A stretch of DNA of 64,000 nt from Stutzerimonas stutzeri (GCF_002890895.1 NZ_POUL01000002.1:186001-250000), one strand, 5' to 3'. Counted from the first letter of the stretch, positions 53,786 to 63,396 are shown. Translations and numbers: made by a program. The notes: a model not told the origin generated them from the sequence alone.

Positions 53786-54685
53786 TTAGCGGTAGCGGGA
53801 TTCCTCCAGTCCGGCGACGCCGGCTTGCAGGGCGAATACACCACCCGCCAACGGCTGATCGGATAGATCACCGCCTGGGCGAATGGATGTGACGAACAGG
53901 GTGTCCAGGCCGGAGCCACCGAAGGCGCACATCGCTGGCTTCTTTACTGGCACCTGTAACGAGCGATCGAGGCGTCCATCCGGAGTGAAACGATGAACGA
54001 GGCCGGCATCGTTGCCGCAGATCCAGTAGCAACCATCGACATCCACCGCAGCGCCGTCAGGTCGGCCGGGATACTGGTTCATGTCGACGAACAGGCGACG
54101 GTTGCTCGGCGTTCCGTTGTCGATGTCGTAATCGAAGGCCCAGATGCGTTGAACGCTGGGGTGCGAGTCGGAAAGGTACATGGTGCGTCCGTCGGGGCTG
54201 AATCCCAGCCCGTTGGGCACGATGAAATCCTGCAGATGAGCCTTGAGCGATGCGCTGTCAGCCGAACCGTCGAGTCGGTACAGCGCGCCGGCCGGAGTGC
54301 CGGCGGACATATCCATTACCATGGTGCCGGCCCAGAAGCGGCCCTGGCGGTCGCAGCGCCCGTCGTTGAATCTCATGTTGCCTGCGCCATGCTGAACGCC
54401 AGCAAGCCGGGTAGTGCTGAGTGTGCCGTCGTTCTGCGGAACGACATCGAAGATGCCGTCTTCCATGCCGGCTACCCAACGGTTCGCGTCACCTTCGCGG
54501 CGAGCGATACAGGCGATCATCTGGTCACCCGTCCAGCGTGTCACGGAGGCATCCGAAGCATTCCAGCGCAGCAGCTGCTTGTTGGGTATGTCGACCCAAT
54601 ACAGCGCTTGTTCCGAAGCTACCCAGACGGGGCTTTCGCCCGTTGCGTTCTGTGCGTCGACTATCAGTTCTGCTGAGTTTGCCAT
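53786..54685 (-). CDS. SMP-30/gluconolactonase-type aldarolactonase
   Basis: 299 residues of the SMP-30 beta-propeller family: GESPVWVASEQALYWVDIPN (metal Glu), NDGRCDRQGRFWAGTM, VPNGLGFSPDGRTMYLSDSH (metal Asn and Asp). It should open the 1,5- or 1,4-lactone formed by the uronate dehydrogenase next to it, giving galactarate or glucarate. It follows udh by 35 bases. Confidence 0.88.
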   Translation of the reverse strand: MANSAELIVDAQNATGESPVWVASEQALYWVDIPNKQLLRWNASDASVTRWTGDQMIACIARREGDANRWVAGMEDGIFDVVPQNDGTLSTTRLAGVQHGAGNMRFNDGRCDRQGRFWAGTMVMDMSAGTPAGALYRLDGSADSASLKAHLQDFIVPNGLGFSPDGRTMYLSDSHPSVQRIWAFDYDIDNGTPSNRRLFVDMNQYPGRPDGAAVDVDGCYWICGNDAGLVHRFTPDGRLDRSLQVPVKKPAMCAFGGSGLDTLFVTSIRPGGDLSDQPLAGGVFALQAGVAGLEESRYR

Positions 54686-54720
54686 GGCGATTCTCTTGTT
54701 GTTTTCGCGGCGTGGCGGAA

Positions 54721-55545
54721 TCAGTCTTCGAATGGGCCTGCTTCGCAGAAGGCGCCACCCTGATAGATCAGAGCTGGATCATTAGGCGCGTAGGGCGGTT
54801 GCTGTTCGATCTTTTCGCGAAACACTTCCGACGTGTCCTGAGGCTCGAAGCCCAGGTGCGCGGCCATGTGGTTGTTCCACCACGCGTCACGGTTCGCCGA
54901 AGCGCCATAGACGACGGTGTGCTTCACGTCCGGGGTAAACAGTGACCGCTCGATCAGATTGGTCAGGTCGCGATAGCTGAGGTAGGTCGCCATCATTCGG
55001 CGGTTCAGCGGCTCGGGGAACGAAGAGCCGATGCGGATGCTGACGGTTTCGATGCCGTAGCGATCGAAGTAGAAGCTCGCCATGTCCTCGCCATAGGATT
55101 TGGACAGGCCGTAGTAGCTGTCAGGGCGGCGCGGGGCGCTGGCGTCGATGGTTTCGGTCTGTTTGTGAAACCCAATTACGTGATTGGAGCTGGCAAAGAT
55201 CACACGCTTGATGCCGTGCTTGCGTGCCGCTTCGTAGATATGGAATACGCCCTTGATGTTGGCTTCGAGAATTTCCTCGAAAGGACGTTCTACCGATACG
55301 CCACCGAAGTGGACGATTGCATCGACGCCTTCACAGAGGGCGTGCACAGCGGCTTTGTCGGCAAGATTGCACTGCACCACTTCTTCGTAATCGCCGGTGG
55401 GAGCATCCATGGGCGCGATATCGGAGAGGCGGATGATCTTGGCGTAGGGGCGAAGCGTTTCACGTAATACCTTGCCCAATCCTCCTGCGGCGCCTGTCAG
55501 CAGGAGGCGATTGAGGGGTGTGGGAGCGGTCGTCGTGCTTGTCAT
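54721..55545 (-). CDS. udh: uronate dehydrogenase
   Basis: 274 residues of the short-chain/epimerase type: NRLLLTGAAGGLGKVLRETL (NAD site), HFGGVSVERPFEEILEANIK, catalytic Tyr-x3-Lys in DSYYGLSKSYGEDMASFY, and VSIRIGSSFPEPLNRRMMAT. It oxidises galacturonate and glucuronate to aldaro-lactones with NAD+. ATG 55545 is used; an earlier in-frame start at 55581 lacks a ribosome site. First gene of the udh-lactonase-dctPQM operon. Confidence 0.9.
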   Translation of the reverse strand: MTSTTTAPTPLNRLLLTGAAGGLGKVLRETLRPYAKIIRLSDIAPMDAPTGDYEEVVQCNLADKAAVHALCEGVDAIVHFGGVSVERPFEEILEANIKGVFHIYEAARKHGIKRVIFASSNHVIGFHKQTETIDASAPRRPDSYYGLSKSYGEDMASFYFDRYGIETVSIRIGSSFPEPLNRRMMATYLSYRDLTNLIERSLFTPDVKHTVVYGASANRDAWWNNHMAAHLGFEPQDTSEVFREKIEQQPPYAPNDPALIYQGGAFCEAGPFED

Positions 55546-55584
55546 TGAGGTCTGCCCATCGCTTATTGTTTTTGGTGTCATCGG

Positions 55585-55597
55585 TTGTCAGATGACT
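55585..55597 (+). promoter_or_regulatory. GntR-box 2, udh promoter
   Basis: GTTGTCAGATGAC fits GTTGTnnnATrAC and lies 40 bases upstream of the udh start. Confidence 0.5.
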
Positions 55598-55627
55598 TGA
55601 TTCGATTATTTCTGCGGTTATGGGCCT

Positions 55628-55642
55628 TTGTCAACCTGACAA
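55628..55642. promoter_or_regulatory. TTGTCA-ACC-TGACAA palindrome
   Basis: A perfect 6-3-6 inverted repeat 83 bases upstream of udh. It differs from the 13-base box and may bind a second regulator or be a second mode of the same one. Confidence 0.45.
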
Positions 55643-55853
55643 ACCGACTGTTTCAAGGCCTCGTAAATCACCTCACCGGGCTGCATCGAGTCGATAAAAA
55701 GCCCCCGAAGCCACTGATTTCGCCGCTTACAGCGCTCACTCTGTACCATCGAAACGTCACGCTAGCGAGCCTACGGATCTATTCACATACCACTAAAGTC
55801 GAGTGTGGGGCCGTTCAGTAATGGAGCCAGATCTGACAGCCATGCGGATTCAG

Positions 55854-55866
55854 GTTGTATGATGAC
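55854..55866 (+). promoter_or_regulatory. GntR-box 3, dehydratase promoter
   Basis: GTTGTATGATGAC fits GTTGTnnnATrAC and lies 148 bases before the dehydratase start at 56014 (58 bases before the alternative start at 55924). Confidence 0.5.
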
Positions 55867-56013
55867 ATCGCGGTGGCAGCTGTACCGTCCTCCTCAGATA
55901 AAACAGATTGCGAAGGGGCACGTATGGCAAACAGCACGACGGATCGGGGCGTACCGCGCGCGCCGTGGTTTTTGCCTTGGCAAGCATTTCGACAACCTGA
56001 AAGAGAACAACCG

Positions 56014-57168
56014 ATGACCATTCAAGCGAACGCGGAACTGGCGGGTGACGAGATTTGCTGGATCAAACTGCGGACAGTGTCCTTGCCGCTGCGCATGGCG
56101 GTCAGCGATGCGAAGGTATTGACGGGGCGGCAGAAGCCCCTTGAGTCTGTCAGCCTGCTGTTCGCGGAAATTGAAACCCGGCAGGGGTATGGCGGGCTCG
56201 GTTTCAGTTACAGCTTGCGCACGGGAGGCCCGGCACAATATGTCCACGCCCAGGAAATCGCGCCGCTGCTGATCGGGGAAGACGCCAATGACATTTCACG
56301 GCTCTGGAGCAAGATGATCTGGGCCAGCGCGTCGGTCGGTCGCGGCGGTGTTGCGGCGCAGGCGATCGCAGCAATCGACACGGCGCTCTGGGATCTGAAG
56401 GCACGGCGTGCCGCGTTGCCGCTTTCAAAATTGCTTGGCGCGCACCGCAGCGCCGTGCCTTGCTACAACACCTCGGGTGGATATCTGCAGGCCTCCATTG
56501 AGGAGGTGCTCGATAAGGCTACCCAGTCGCGTGAACGTGGCATTGGCGGGATCAAGATGAAGGTCGGCCAACCAAACCGGCGTTTGGATCTGCAGCGCGT
56601 TGAGGCCTTGCGCAAGCATCTGGGCGATGACGTACCGCTGATGGTCGACGTCAATCAGCAATGGGACCGCATCACTGCACTGCGCATGGGCCGCGAGCTT
56701 GAGCAATACCAGCTGGAGTGGATTGAAGAGCCGCTCGACGCTCACGATATGACCGGTCACGCCGCGCTGGCAGCCGAGTTGGACACGCCTATCGGTACGG
56801 GCGAAATGCTCACCAGCGCCACAGAAGCGCTGGGTTATGTAGACACCGGCGCGGTGGACGTGATCATGCACGACGCCCCACGCCTGGGCGGCATCACACC
56901 GTTCCTCAAGGTGGCGCATGCCGCAGAGCTACGCGGCATGGTCATGGCCCCACACTTTGTCATGGAAATCCATCTGCATCTGGCGGCTGCCTATGAGCAC
57001 CAAACCTGGGTTGAGCACTTCGAATGGCTGGAGCCAGCCTTCAACGAACGTCTTGAGATACGCGACGGGCAGATGATCGTCCCGGACCGCCCCGGCTTGG
57101 GGCTGAGCCTGAGCGACCAGATAGCAGGTTGGACGCAAGCTGAAGTGGAGTTCGGCAAGCGCGCCTGA
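56014..57168 (+). CDS. enolase-superfamily aldarate (galactarate-type) dehydratase
   Basis: 384 residues of the mandelate racemase group: capping domain, IGGIKMKVGQ (catalytic Lys-x-Lys), metal ligands Asp (LMVDVNQQW), Glu (WIEEPLDAHD) and Glu (GTGEMLTSA), and catalytic His in APHFVMEIHLHL. The neighbours point to galactarate or a related aldarate as substrate; glucarate dehydratase is separately encoded at 60370-61764. ATG 56014 has AGAGAAC upstream; ATG 55924 with AGGGG upstream would add 30 residues and remains possible. Confidence 0.8.
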   Translation: MTIQANAELAGDEICWIKLRTVSLPLRMAVSDAKVLTGRQKPLESVSLLFAEIETRQGYGGLGFSYSLRTGGPAQYVHAQEIAPLLIGEDANDISRLWSKMIWASASVGRGGVAAQAIAAIDTALWDLKARRAALPLSKLLGAHRSAVPCYNTSGGYLQASIEEVLDKATQSRERGIGGIKMKVGQPNRRLDLQRVEALRKHLGDDVPLMVDVNQQWDRITALRMGRELEQYQLEWIEEPLDAHDMTGHAALAAELDTPIGTGEMLTSATEALGYVDTGAVDVIMHDAPRLGGITPFLKVAHAAELRGMVMAPHFVMEIHLHLAAAYEHQTWVEHFEWLEPAFNERLEIRDGQMIVPDRPGLGLSLSDQIAGWTQAEVEFGKRA

Positions 57169-57173
57169 ACGAA

Positions 57174-57197
57174 AGACCGCGCCCTCAGGCGCGGTCT
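57174..57197. terminator. bidirectional terminator-like hairpin
   Basis: AGACCGCGCC CTCA GGCGCGGTCT between the convergent dehydratase and tctA genes. A 10-base perfect stem; only short T-rich flanks. Confidence 0.7.
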
Positions 57198-57249
57198 CGT
57201 TCCTCTGTTACAGCTCCCAGCCCGTCGTTGCGGGCTAGGCACAACCGAC

Positions 57250-58770
57250 TCAGGTTTCCTGCAGCCTGGCCGCAGTAGTTTTTCGGCTACGCAGCGCACT
57301 GAACAGGTGCCAGGCCACTGAAGCCAGCGCCAGGAACAGGAATACTGCAGAGATGGGATTGGTGAGAAAGCCCATGAAGTTGCCATCCGACAACATCAAG
57401 CCACGCCGTAGATTCGTTTCAGCCATGGGCCCGAGGATGAAACCGATGATGAACGGCGCTGCAGGCATGCCAGCCTTGACGAAGCCGTAACCAATCAGGC
57501 CGAACAGCAGAATGGTCCAGACATCGAACACCCGACTGCTCAGACCGAAGGCACCGACGACGCACAGCACCAGGATGATCGGCAGCAGGATGTGCTTGGG
57601 CACCGCCAGCAGCTTGATGAAGATGCGCAGGCCATAGAACTCCAGGACCAGCATCATCACCGAGGCGAGGATCAGCGCCGCAAAAATGGTGTACACCAAC
57701 GCGCCCTGGCTGATGAACAGCAGCGGGCCTGGCTGGATGCCATGGATCATGAAGCCGCCGAGGAGAATCGCGGTCACGGTGTCGCCGGGAATGCCTAGGG
57801 TCATCAACGGAATCATGGCGCTGCCGATGCCCGCGTTGTTGGCGGTTTCGCTGGCCACCACACCTTCAACCGCACCCTTGCCGAACCGTTCGGGATGCTT
57901 GGAGCGCTTCTTGGCGATGATGTAGGACACGATGTTCGACGTGCCGGCACCGATGCCTGGGAGGATGCCAATTCCGATACCGATCAGCGCAGAGCGAAAC
58001 GCGTTGGGGATCTGCCCAAAGAACTCCTTGAGCGAGAAACCAAAACCTTTCACGCCTTTCATGCTGACCGAGGCGATCTTGCTTTTGTGTGCCGCTCTGC
58101 CGGTCTCGGCGATCTTGATCACTTCCGCCACGGCAAACATGCCGATCATCACCGTCAACATCGCAAATCCACCGTTGAGGTTCGGCGAATCGAATGTGAA
58201 GCGGCGGATGGCGTCCACCGGGGCGATACCCACGGTCGAGAACGCAAAGCCAAGCGTGCCGGCATAGATGCCTTTGAGCAGCGAGCCGGTGGACAGCGTG
58301 GCGATCAGCGTCAGCGAAAAGATCGCGATGGAGAAGTATTCATGAGGTCCGAAGCGCAAAGCGATCTTTGCCAGCGAGGGCGCAATGGACATCAGTGCGA
58401 CGATGCTGAATATCGTGCCGAGGAAGGAGAACACCACACCGACGCCCAGTGCCTTCAACCCTTCGCCTTTTTCCATCATCGGGCCACCGTCGAAGGTCGT
58501 GGCGATGGAGGCGGGCGTGCCTGGAATCTTCAGCAGAATGGCTGAGATCAGGCCACCAGATGTCGCACCGATAAACAGGGCCACCAATAGCGACAGCCCT
58601 GCAGCTGGGCCCATGGTGTAGGTCAATGGCAAGCACAAAGCGATTGCCATCGTGGCCGAAAGGCCGGGAACTGCACCGAAGACGATGCCAACGGCAACAC
58701 CCAAGGTGATCAGAATAAAGATGTAGGGCGAGAAAACCGCGCCAAAGCCGGCCTGCAGTAATTCGAACAT
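57250..58770 (-). CDS. tctA: TctA-type large transporter subunit
   Basis: 506 residues with about twelve membrane helices and TctA signatures (FGAVPGLSATMAIALCLPLT, KIPGTPASIATTFDGGPMME, GVGVVFSFLGTIFSIVALMS, TLGIPGDTVTAILLGGFMIH). Tripartite tricarboxylate-type carriers import carboxylates with a periplasmic binding protein. Co-transcribed with gudD, so glucarate or a related aldarate is the likely substrate. Confidence 0.93.
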   Translation of the reverse strand: MFELLQAGFGAVFSPYIFILITLGVAVGIVFGAVPGLSATMAIALCLPLTYTMGPAAGLSLLVALFIGATSGGLISAILLKIPGTPASIATTFDGGPMMEKGEGLKALGVGVVFSFLGTIFSIVALMSIAPSLAKIALRFGPHEYFSIAIFSLTLIATLSTGSLLKGIYAGTLGFAFSTVGIAPVDAIRRFTFDSPNLNGGFAMLTVMIGMFAVAEVIKIAETGRAAHKSKIASVSMKGVKGFGFSLKEFFGQIPNAFRSALIGIGIGILPGIGAGTSNIVSYIIAKKRSKHPERFGKGAVEGVVASETANNAGIGSAMIPLMTLGIPGDTVTAILLGGFMIHGIQPGPLLFISQGALVYTIFAALILASVMMLVLEFYGLRIFIKLLAVPKHILLPIILVLCVVGAFGLSSRVFDVWTILLFGLIGYGFVKAGMPAAPFIIGFILGPMAETNLRRGLMLSDGNFMGFLTNPISAVFLFLALASVAWHLFSALRSRKTTAARLQET

Positions 58771-58779
58771 GGCCGCCTC

Positions 58780-59268
58780 CTAGATTTTCAGAAAGCCGGT
58801 CGGGAGCATCAGATCGAAGCCCTGCCGGAAGGTGAAGAAGATCAAGGCGGAGGTGATGACCGCGATGACGATGTAGGTGATGTGGTTGATCTTCTGCTCG
58901 CGCGGCGTGATGACGATGAACTGCGCATACAGATAGAGCACGGTCATGATCGGGAAGCCGATCTTTTGCAGCATGGCGACATAAACCGCGATCAGCCCCA
59001 GCGTTTTGAACACCGTTGGGTAGTCCGGCGGTGTTGCAGCCGACGGGTCGGCGTCCGCATCCGGATCAACAGGGGGCTGGGTGGCCTTGGTCGCCGTCAG
59101 CAGCTGAAGCACGCCCAGTAGACAAAGCCCAACGGATAGCACGTAGGGCACGGTCGAAGCGTCGATGAAACCTTTGCGCGGAAGATTGATGGTCAGGAAC
59201 AGGTAGAACAGGCCGGCGCCCAGCATCAGGGCTCCGACCAGTAACTCCTTTCTCTTGTAGGTATCCAT
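58780..59268 (-). CDS. tctB: TctB-type small transporter subunit
   Basis: 162 residues, four membrane helices (for example LVGALMLGAGLFYLFLTINL and INHITYIVIAVITSALIFFT) and a Pro/Asp-rich loop (PPVDPDADADPSAATPP). It is the small membrane partner of TctA. Nine bases separate it from tctA. Confidence 0.88.
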   Translation of the reverse strand: MDTYKRKELLVGALMLGAGLFYLFLTINLPRKGFIDASTVPYVLSVGLCLLGVLQLLTATKATQPPVDPDADADPSAATPPDYPTVFKTLGLIAVYVAMLQKIGFPIMTVLYLYAQFIVITPREQKINHITYIVIAVITSALIFFTFRQGFDLMLPTGFLKI

Positions 59269-59336
59269 GGGACAGCTCTCGATTCAGAGGAAAGGCTGCC
59301 GGGCGCAGCGACTGCGCCCGGCATCATGCCGCGGGC

Positions 59337-60305
59337 TTACTTGCTCTGGCGCAGTTCGTCTTTGTACTTCATGAAGTCTTCGCGGGTGTTCGTCAGGCGG
59401 TCAATCGACGAGTTGGTATCGAAATAACTGACCGGCTGCTTGAAGGTCTTGCGCAGCTCTTCCTCGTATTCAGGCATCTCGGTGATCTGCTTAACGATGC
59501 CAGACATCTTCTCGATGATGGCCGGATCAGTACCGTCCGGGAATGCCACGATGTAAGGCTTTTCCATGACGAAATCGACGCCTTGCTCCTTGAAGGTCGG
59601 TACGTCGCCGAGCAGTGGGTTGCGCTCGTCGTTTGGCTGGCCCAGGGCAACCATCTCACCGCTCGTGACGTAGTCCTGTACCGAACCGTAGCTGATGGCA
59701 GCGAGGTCGATACGGTCGCCCAGCAGAGCGACAACTTTCTCGGATACCGTGCCGGCATCGACCATCTTCAGCTTGGTATCAGTCAAACCTTCGAACATCA
59801 AACCCTGCAGATGGGAATAGCTGCCCATCTCGGTACCGTAGGTGACGCTGCTCGGCTCAGCCTTGGATTTGGAGATCAGATCTTCCAGCGATTTCAGACC
59901 CGAGCTCTTCGAGGCAACGAAGACGGTGCCCTTGTCCACACCGGCGATACAGCAGATGTCAAAGGCGTCCAGGCTGTCTTCGGTCAGGCCAGCGACTTCG
60001 TTGACGATCATTTGCCCGGTATGGGTGAAGAGAATGGTGTTGCCGTCCGGGTCGGCCTGTTTTACCTGCTCGGCCGCCAGGGTGCCGCCACCGCCGGCAA
60101 CGTTGGTGATGACCATCGCTTCACCGGTAATTTTGGTGAAGTACTTGGCCATGGTACGGGCATTGAAGTCGGTATCTCCGCCAGCGTTGGCGATGACGAC
60201 AACCTGTACCGGGCGAGTGGGCCACTCGGTTTCAGCAGCGAATGCGCCGCTTACGGCAGTGGCTAGAAGGGCGGAAACAAGGGAGGCGCTGATTGCTTTT
60301 TTCAT
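59337..60305 (-). CDS. tctC: TctC-type binding protein
   Basis: 322 residues, signal peptide (ASLVSALLATAVSGAFAAET), and the Bug/TctC fold (PTRPVQVVVIANAGGDTDFN, VTYGTEMGSYSHLQGLMFE, GDRIDLAAISYGSVQDYVTS). It should deliver an aldarate to TctAB. It follows gudD by 64 bases on the same strand. Confidence 0.92.
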   Translation of the reverse strand: MKKAISASLVSALLATAVSGAFAAETEWPTRPVQVVVIANAGGDTDFNARTMAKYFTKITGEAMVITNVAGGGGTLAAEQVKQADPDGNTILFTHTGQMIVNEVAGLTEDSLDAFDICCIAGVDKGTVFVASKSSGLKSLEDLISKSKAEPSSVTYGTEMGSYSHLQGLMFEGLTDTKLKMVDAGTVSEKVVALLGDRIDLAAISYGSVQDYVTSGEMVALGQPNDERNPLLGDVPTFKEQGVDFVMEKPYIVAFPDGTDPAIIEKMSGIVKQITEMPEYEEELRKTFKQPVSYFDTNSSIDRLTNTREDFMKYKDELRQSK

Positions 60306-60369
60306 TGTATGTCTCTCCGGTGGTTGGGGTTGCGGCGCTTGGTATCTCTTTTCTAGTACTTCTCTTCTT

Positions 60370-61764
60370 TTATGGGCGACCCACGCTGGGTTGCTTGGGG
60401 TCGTATTTCCATCCAGGGATCAGGTATTGCATCGCCATGGCGTCGTCGCGCGCGCCTGTGGCGACCTGGTTGTATAGCTCGTGCGCAGCCATGATCCGAT
60501 CCATGTCCGGCTCAACACCCAGGCCCGGTTTGTCTGGAACCTGAACCGCACCGCCGACAATCTGCAGCGGCTCGCGGGTCAACCGCTCCTGGCCTTCCTG
60601 CCAGATCCAGTGGGTGTCGATCGCAGTGATGTTGCCCGGTGCTGCGGCGGCAGCGTGGGTGAACATTGCCAGCGACACGTCGAAGTGATTGTTCGAATGC
60701 GAACCCCAGGTCAGGCCGAACTGCTCGCACATCTGCGCGAGGCGCACCGAACCCTGCATGGTCCAGAAATGCGGATCGGCCAGCGGGATGTCGACCGATT
60801 CGAGACGCAACGAATGGCCCATCTGCCGCCAGTCGGTTGCAACCATGTTGGTGGCGGTAGGAATGCCGGTTGCGCGCTTGAACTCGGCCATGATCTCCCG
60901 ACCGGAGTAACCGTTTTCCGGCCCGCATGGATCTTCTGCGTAGGAAAGGATATGTCCCTGGCCTTTGCACAGTTGGATGGCTTCGGCGAGTGACCAGGCC
61001 CCATTGGGATCAAGCGTCACGCGGGCGTCAGGGAAGCGCGACTTGATGCCGGCAATCGCCTGCATCTCTTCGCTTCCACGCATTACACCGCCCTTTAGCT
61101 TGAAATCCTTGAAACCGTAGCGCGCCGTAGCGGCCTCGGCCAGTCGGACAATGGAGGCCGGGGTCACCGCCTCCTGATGACGGATGTGATACCAGTCATC
61201 AGCCGGACCGGTGCCGGTCAGATACGGCAGGTCGGTACGGGTGCGGTCGCCTATATAGAAGAGGTAAGCGAGCATCGGCACGCTGTTGCGCTGCTGGCCA
61301 CTGCCAAGGAGTTCTGCAACTGGCACGTCGAGATGCTGGCCAAGCAAATCGAGAAGGGCCGCTTCGACAGCGGTGATGACGTTGTCCAAACGCAGATTGA
61401 TCTCGTGCGGCTGCTTCAGAACCGCCGCTTCCGCTTCGGACGTGACCTCATGCTGCGTAGCTTGCGGACCCTTGGCCGAGCCGCCTGCAATGCTGCGGCG
61501 CAATGCGTTGAGGATTCCGTTATAGCGGCCGATGGGCTGGCCAATCACCAGGTCTTTGGATCGCTCCAAGGCTTGCCGAATGCCTTCGCCACCCGGCACT
61601 TCACCGATACCAGTGCGCCCGGCGCTGTCCTTGAGGATCACCAGATTGCGAGTGAAGTGGGGCGCGTGCGCCCCGCACAGGTTCAACAGCATGCTGTCAT
61701 ATCCCGCGACCGGGATGACTTGCATTTCCTTGACCACTGGCGTCGCGGTTCGTGTGTCTTGCAT
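60370..61764 (-). CDS. gudD: glucarate dehydratase
   Basis: 464 residues with clear GudD text: [32 protein letters not shown] (catalytic Lys-x-Lys), [13 protein letters not shown] (metal Asp), [35 protein letters not shown] (catalytic His) and [12 protein letters not shown]. It dehydrates glucarate to 5-keto-4-deoxyglucarate. First gene of gudD-tctCBA. AGGAGCAAG lies upstream, at a slightly long distance. Confidence 0.95.
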   Translation of the reverse strand: MQDTRTATPVVKEMQVIPVAGYDSMLLNLCGAHAPHFTRNLVILKDSAGRTGIGEVPGGEGIRQALERSKDLVIGQPIGRYNGILNALRRSIAGGSAKGPQATQHEVTSEAEAAVLKQPHEINLRLDNVITAVEAALLDLLGQHLDVPVAELLGSGQQRNSVPMLAYLFYIGDRTRTDLPYLTGTGPADDWYHIRHQEAVTPASIVRLAEAATARYGFKDFKLKGGVMRGSEEMQAIAGIKSRFPDARVTLDPNGAWSLAEAIQLCKGQGHILSYAEDPCGPENGYSGREIMAEFKRATGIPTATNMVATDWRQMGHSLRLESVDIPLADPHFWTMQGSVRLAQMCEQFGLTWGSHSNNHFDVSLAMFTHAAAAAPGNITAIDTHWIWQEGQERLTREPLQIVGGAVQVPDKPGLGVEPDMDRIMAAHELYNQVATGARDDAMAMQYLIPGWKYDPKQPSVGRP

Positions 61765-61850
61765 CTGCTGTCTTGCTCCTGATTATTTTTATGAGCTTAA
61801 TAAGGTGGGCAATGCCTATTGCCGTGTTGAAGTCGCCAAAGGTCCATGCC

Positions 61851-61865
61851 CTCGACCTGGTCGAG
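61851..61865. repeat. CTCGACC-T-GGTCGAG palindrome
   Basis: A 7-1-7 inverted repeat with further pairing ATGCC/GGCAT outside, about 90 bases upstream of gudD. Could be an operator or an mRNA leader hairpin. Confidence 0.4.
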
Positions 61866-62079
61866 CTGGCATAGATGTTTGGAAATCAACTAAAGACGAG
61901 GCCGTCCGAATATCCCGAGGTGCGGAGCGACAAGGGTCCGAACCGATGCTGCAACCAACGAAACCCACTGAGGTAGTGGTTCCAGCTAGCAGACTGGGCT
62001 GAGCAAGGAAGGGCAGGGCGCGCTCAAGACGAGAGATCGGAGGCTGATACATGGCTTTCAAGCTCTGGTTGTTCTAAAT

Positions 62080-62099
62080 GTCATACGTTGTCGTATGAC
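62080..62099 (+). promoter_or_regulatory. GntR-box 4, GTCATACG-TTGT-CGTATGAC
   Basis: A perfect 8-4-8 palindrome containing GTTGTCGTATGAC (62087-62099), which fits GTTGTnnnATrAC. It lies 316 bases before gudD and 297 before kdgD. Confidence 0.5.
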
Positions 62100-62323
62100 T
62101 TGTGGAGATTTTTATCAGTGCGGTTCGCCCTTGTCAAATCGGTGAAACAAACTAACGGGGCCTCGTATGACCCGACGGTCATTTTTTTGTTTCAAAGGCA
62201 TAGATTGCTTTTGAATACTGCATCTATGCTTCACTTGTTCGCCTGTCCAGGGTGAGCGTCGCTACCTGAAGCTGCAGGGGCAGGCCGACGAAAATCTTCA
62301 ACAAAGAGGTAGCGCAGCCACAT

Positions 62324-62336
62324 GTTGTACGATAAC
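62324..62336 (+). promoter_or_regulatory. GntR-box 5, kdgD promoter
   Basis: GTTGTACGATAAC, exact reverse complement of the box before the GntR gene, 60-72 bases before the kdgD start. Confidence 0.65.
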
Positions 62337-62395
62337 GTATCTCCAAGGCTGAGGCCCTATATCATCTACTCTTTGTTTCACAGGATGCTCGAACA

Positions 62396-63307
62396 ATGAA
62401 CCCACAAGAACTGAAGGCCATCCTCTCTTCTGGTTTGCTGTCTTTTCCGGTCACCGACTTTGACCAGCAAGGCGACTTCAGCCGTGCCGGCTACATCAAG
62501 CGTCTGGAATGGCTGGCTCCTTACGGCGCAACGGCACTGTTCGCCGCGGGCGGCACGGGCGAGTTCTTCTCGCTGACCCCGCAGGAATATCCGGACATCA
62601 TCAAGACCGCCGTCGATACCTGCGCCGGTCAGGTACCGATTCTTGCCGGTGTAGGCGGTCCAACCCGTCAGGCCATCGCGTACGCCCAGGAAGCTGAACG
62701 TCTTGGTGCAAAGGGCCTGCTGCTGCTGCCGCACTACCTGACCGAAGCCAGCCAGGAAGGTGTTGCACTGCACGTGGAAGAAGTGTGCAAGTCAGTGAAC
62801 ATCGGTGTCGTGGTCTATAACCGCAACGTATGCCGCTTGACCGCACCGCTGCTCGAGCAACTGGCCGAGCGCTGCCCGAACCTCATCGGTTACAAGGATG
62901 GCCTCGGTGATATCGAGCTGATGGTTTCCATCCGCCGTCGCCTGGGCGATCGCCTGACCTACCTTGGTGGTCTGCCGACCGCAGAAGTCTACGCCGCTGC
63001 CTACAAGGCCCTTGGCGTGCCGGTCTATTCATCGGCAGTCTTCAACTTCGTACCGAAGCTGGCCATGGACTTCTACGCCGCCATTGCGCGTGAAGATGAC
63101 GAAACCGTCGGCAAGCTGATCGACGACTTCTTCCTGCCGTACCTCGACATCCGTAACCGTTGCAAGGGTTACGCAGTCAGCATTGTCAAAGCTGGCGCGA
63201 AGATCGCCGGGTATGACGCCGGTCCCGTCCGCGCACCACTGACCGACCTGCGCCCGGACGAGTACGAAGCACTTGCAGCGCTGATCGAGAAGCAGGGCGC
63301 TCAGTAA
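62396..63307 (+). CDS. kdgD: 5-dehydro-4-deoxyglucarate dehydratase
   Basis: 303 residues of the DHDPS/NAL barrel family with Schiff-base Lys167 ([10 protein letters not shown]), Tyr141 ([11 protein letters not shown]) and the substrate loop [20 protein letters not shown]. It dehydrates and decarboxylates 5-keto-4-deoxyglucarate to alpha-ketoglutarate semialdehyde. Both dehydratases in this region feed it. It is divergent from gudD and 89 bases upstream of the semialdehyde dehydrogenase. Confidence 0.93.
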   Translation: MNPQELKAILSSGLLSFPVTDFDQQGDFSRAGYIKRLEWLAPYGATALFAAGGTGEFFSLTPQEYPDIIKTAVDTCAGQVPILAGVGGPTRQAIAYAQEAERLGAKGLLLLPHYLTEASQEGVALHVEEVCKSVNIGVVVYNRNVCRLTAPLLEQLAERCPNLIGYKDGLGDIELMVSIRRRLGDRLTYLGGLPTAEVYAAAYKALGVPVYSSAVFNFVPKLAMDFYAAIAREDDETVGKLIDDFFLPYLDIRNRCKGYAVSIVKAGAKIAGYDAGPVRAPLTDLRPDEYEALAALIEKQGAQ

Positions 63308-63396
63308 GAGCACGTCAGACCAATCACTCGCCCCAACCACTGCGGTGCCTTTATTGAGACAGGCACTGCGGCGGATCTCACGAAGGAGAGCGTTAC

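Larger units (their letters stand above)
55546..56013. promoter_or_regulatory. udh/aldarate dehydratase intergenic region
   Basis: 468 bases without a convincing gene. It contains the GntR-type boxes at 55585-55597 and 55854-55866 and the perfect palindrome TTGTCAACCTGACAA at 55628-55642. The stretch 55924-56013 could be an N-terminal extension of the dehydratase. Confidence 0.5.
61765..62395. promoter_or_regulatory. gudD/kdgD divergent intergenic region
   Basis: 631 bases without a convincing gene. It holds the GntR-type boxes at 62080-62099 and 62324-62336, a CGTATGAC half-site at 62164-62171 and the hairpin at 61851-61865. Confidence 0.55.

Noticed and set aside
53993..54676. A 227-residue plus-strand frame
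   Set aside because: Shadow of the SMP-30 lactonase gene.
57895..58545. A 216-residue plus-strand frame
   Set aside because: Opposite to tctA, whose family signatures are clear; composition is charged and low-quality.
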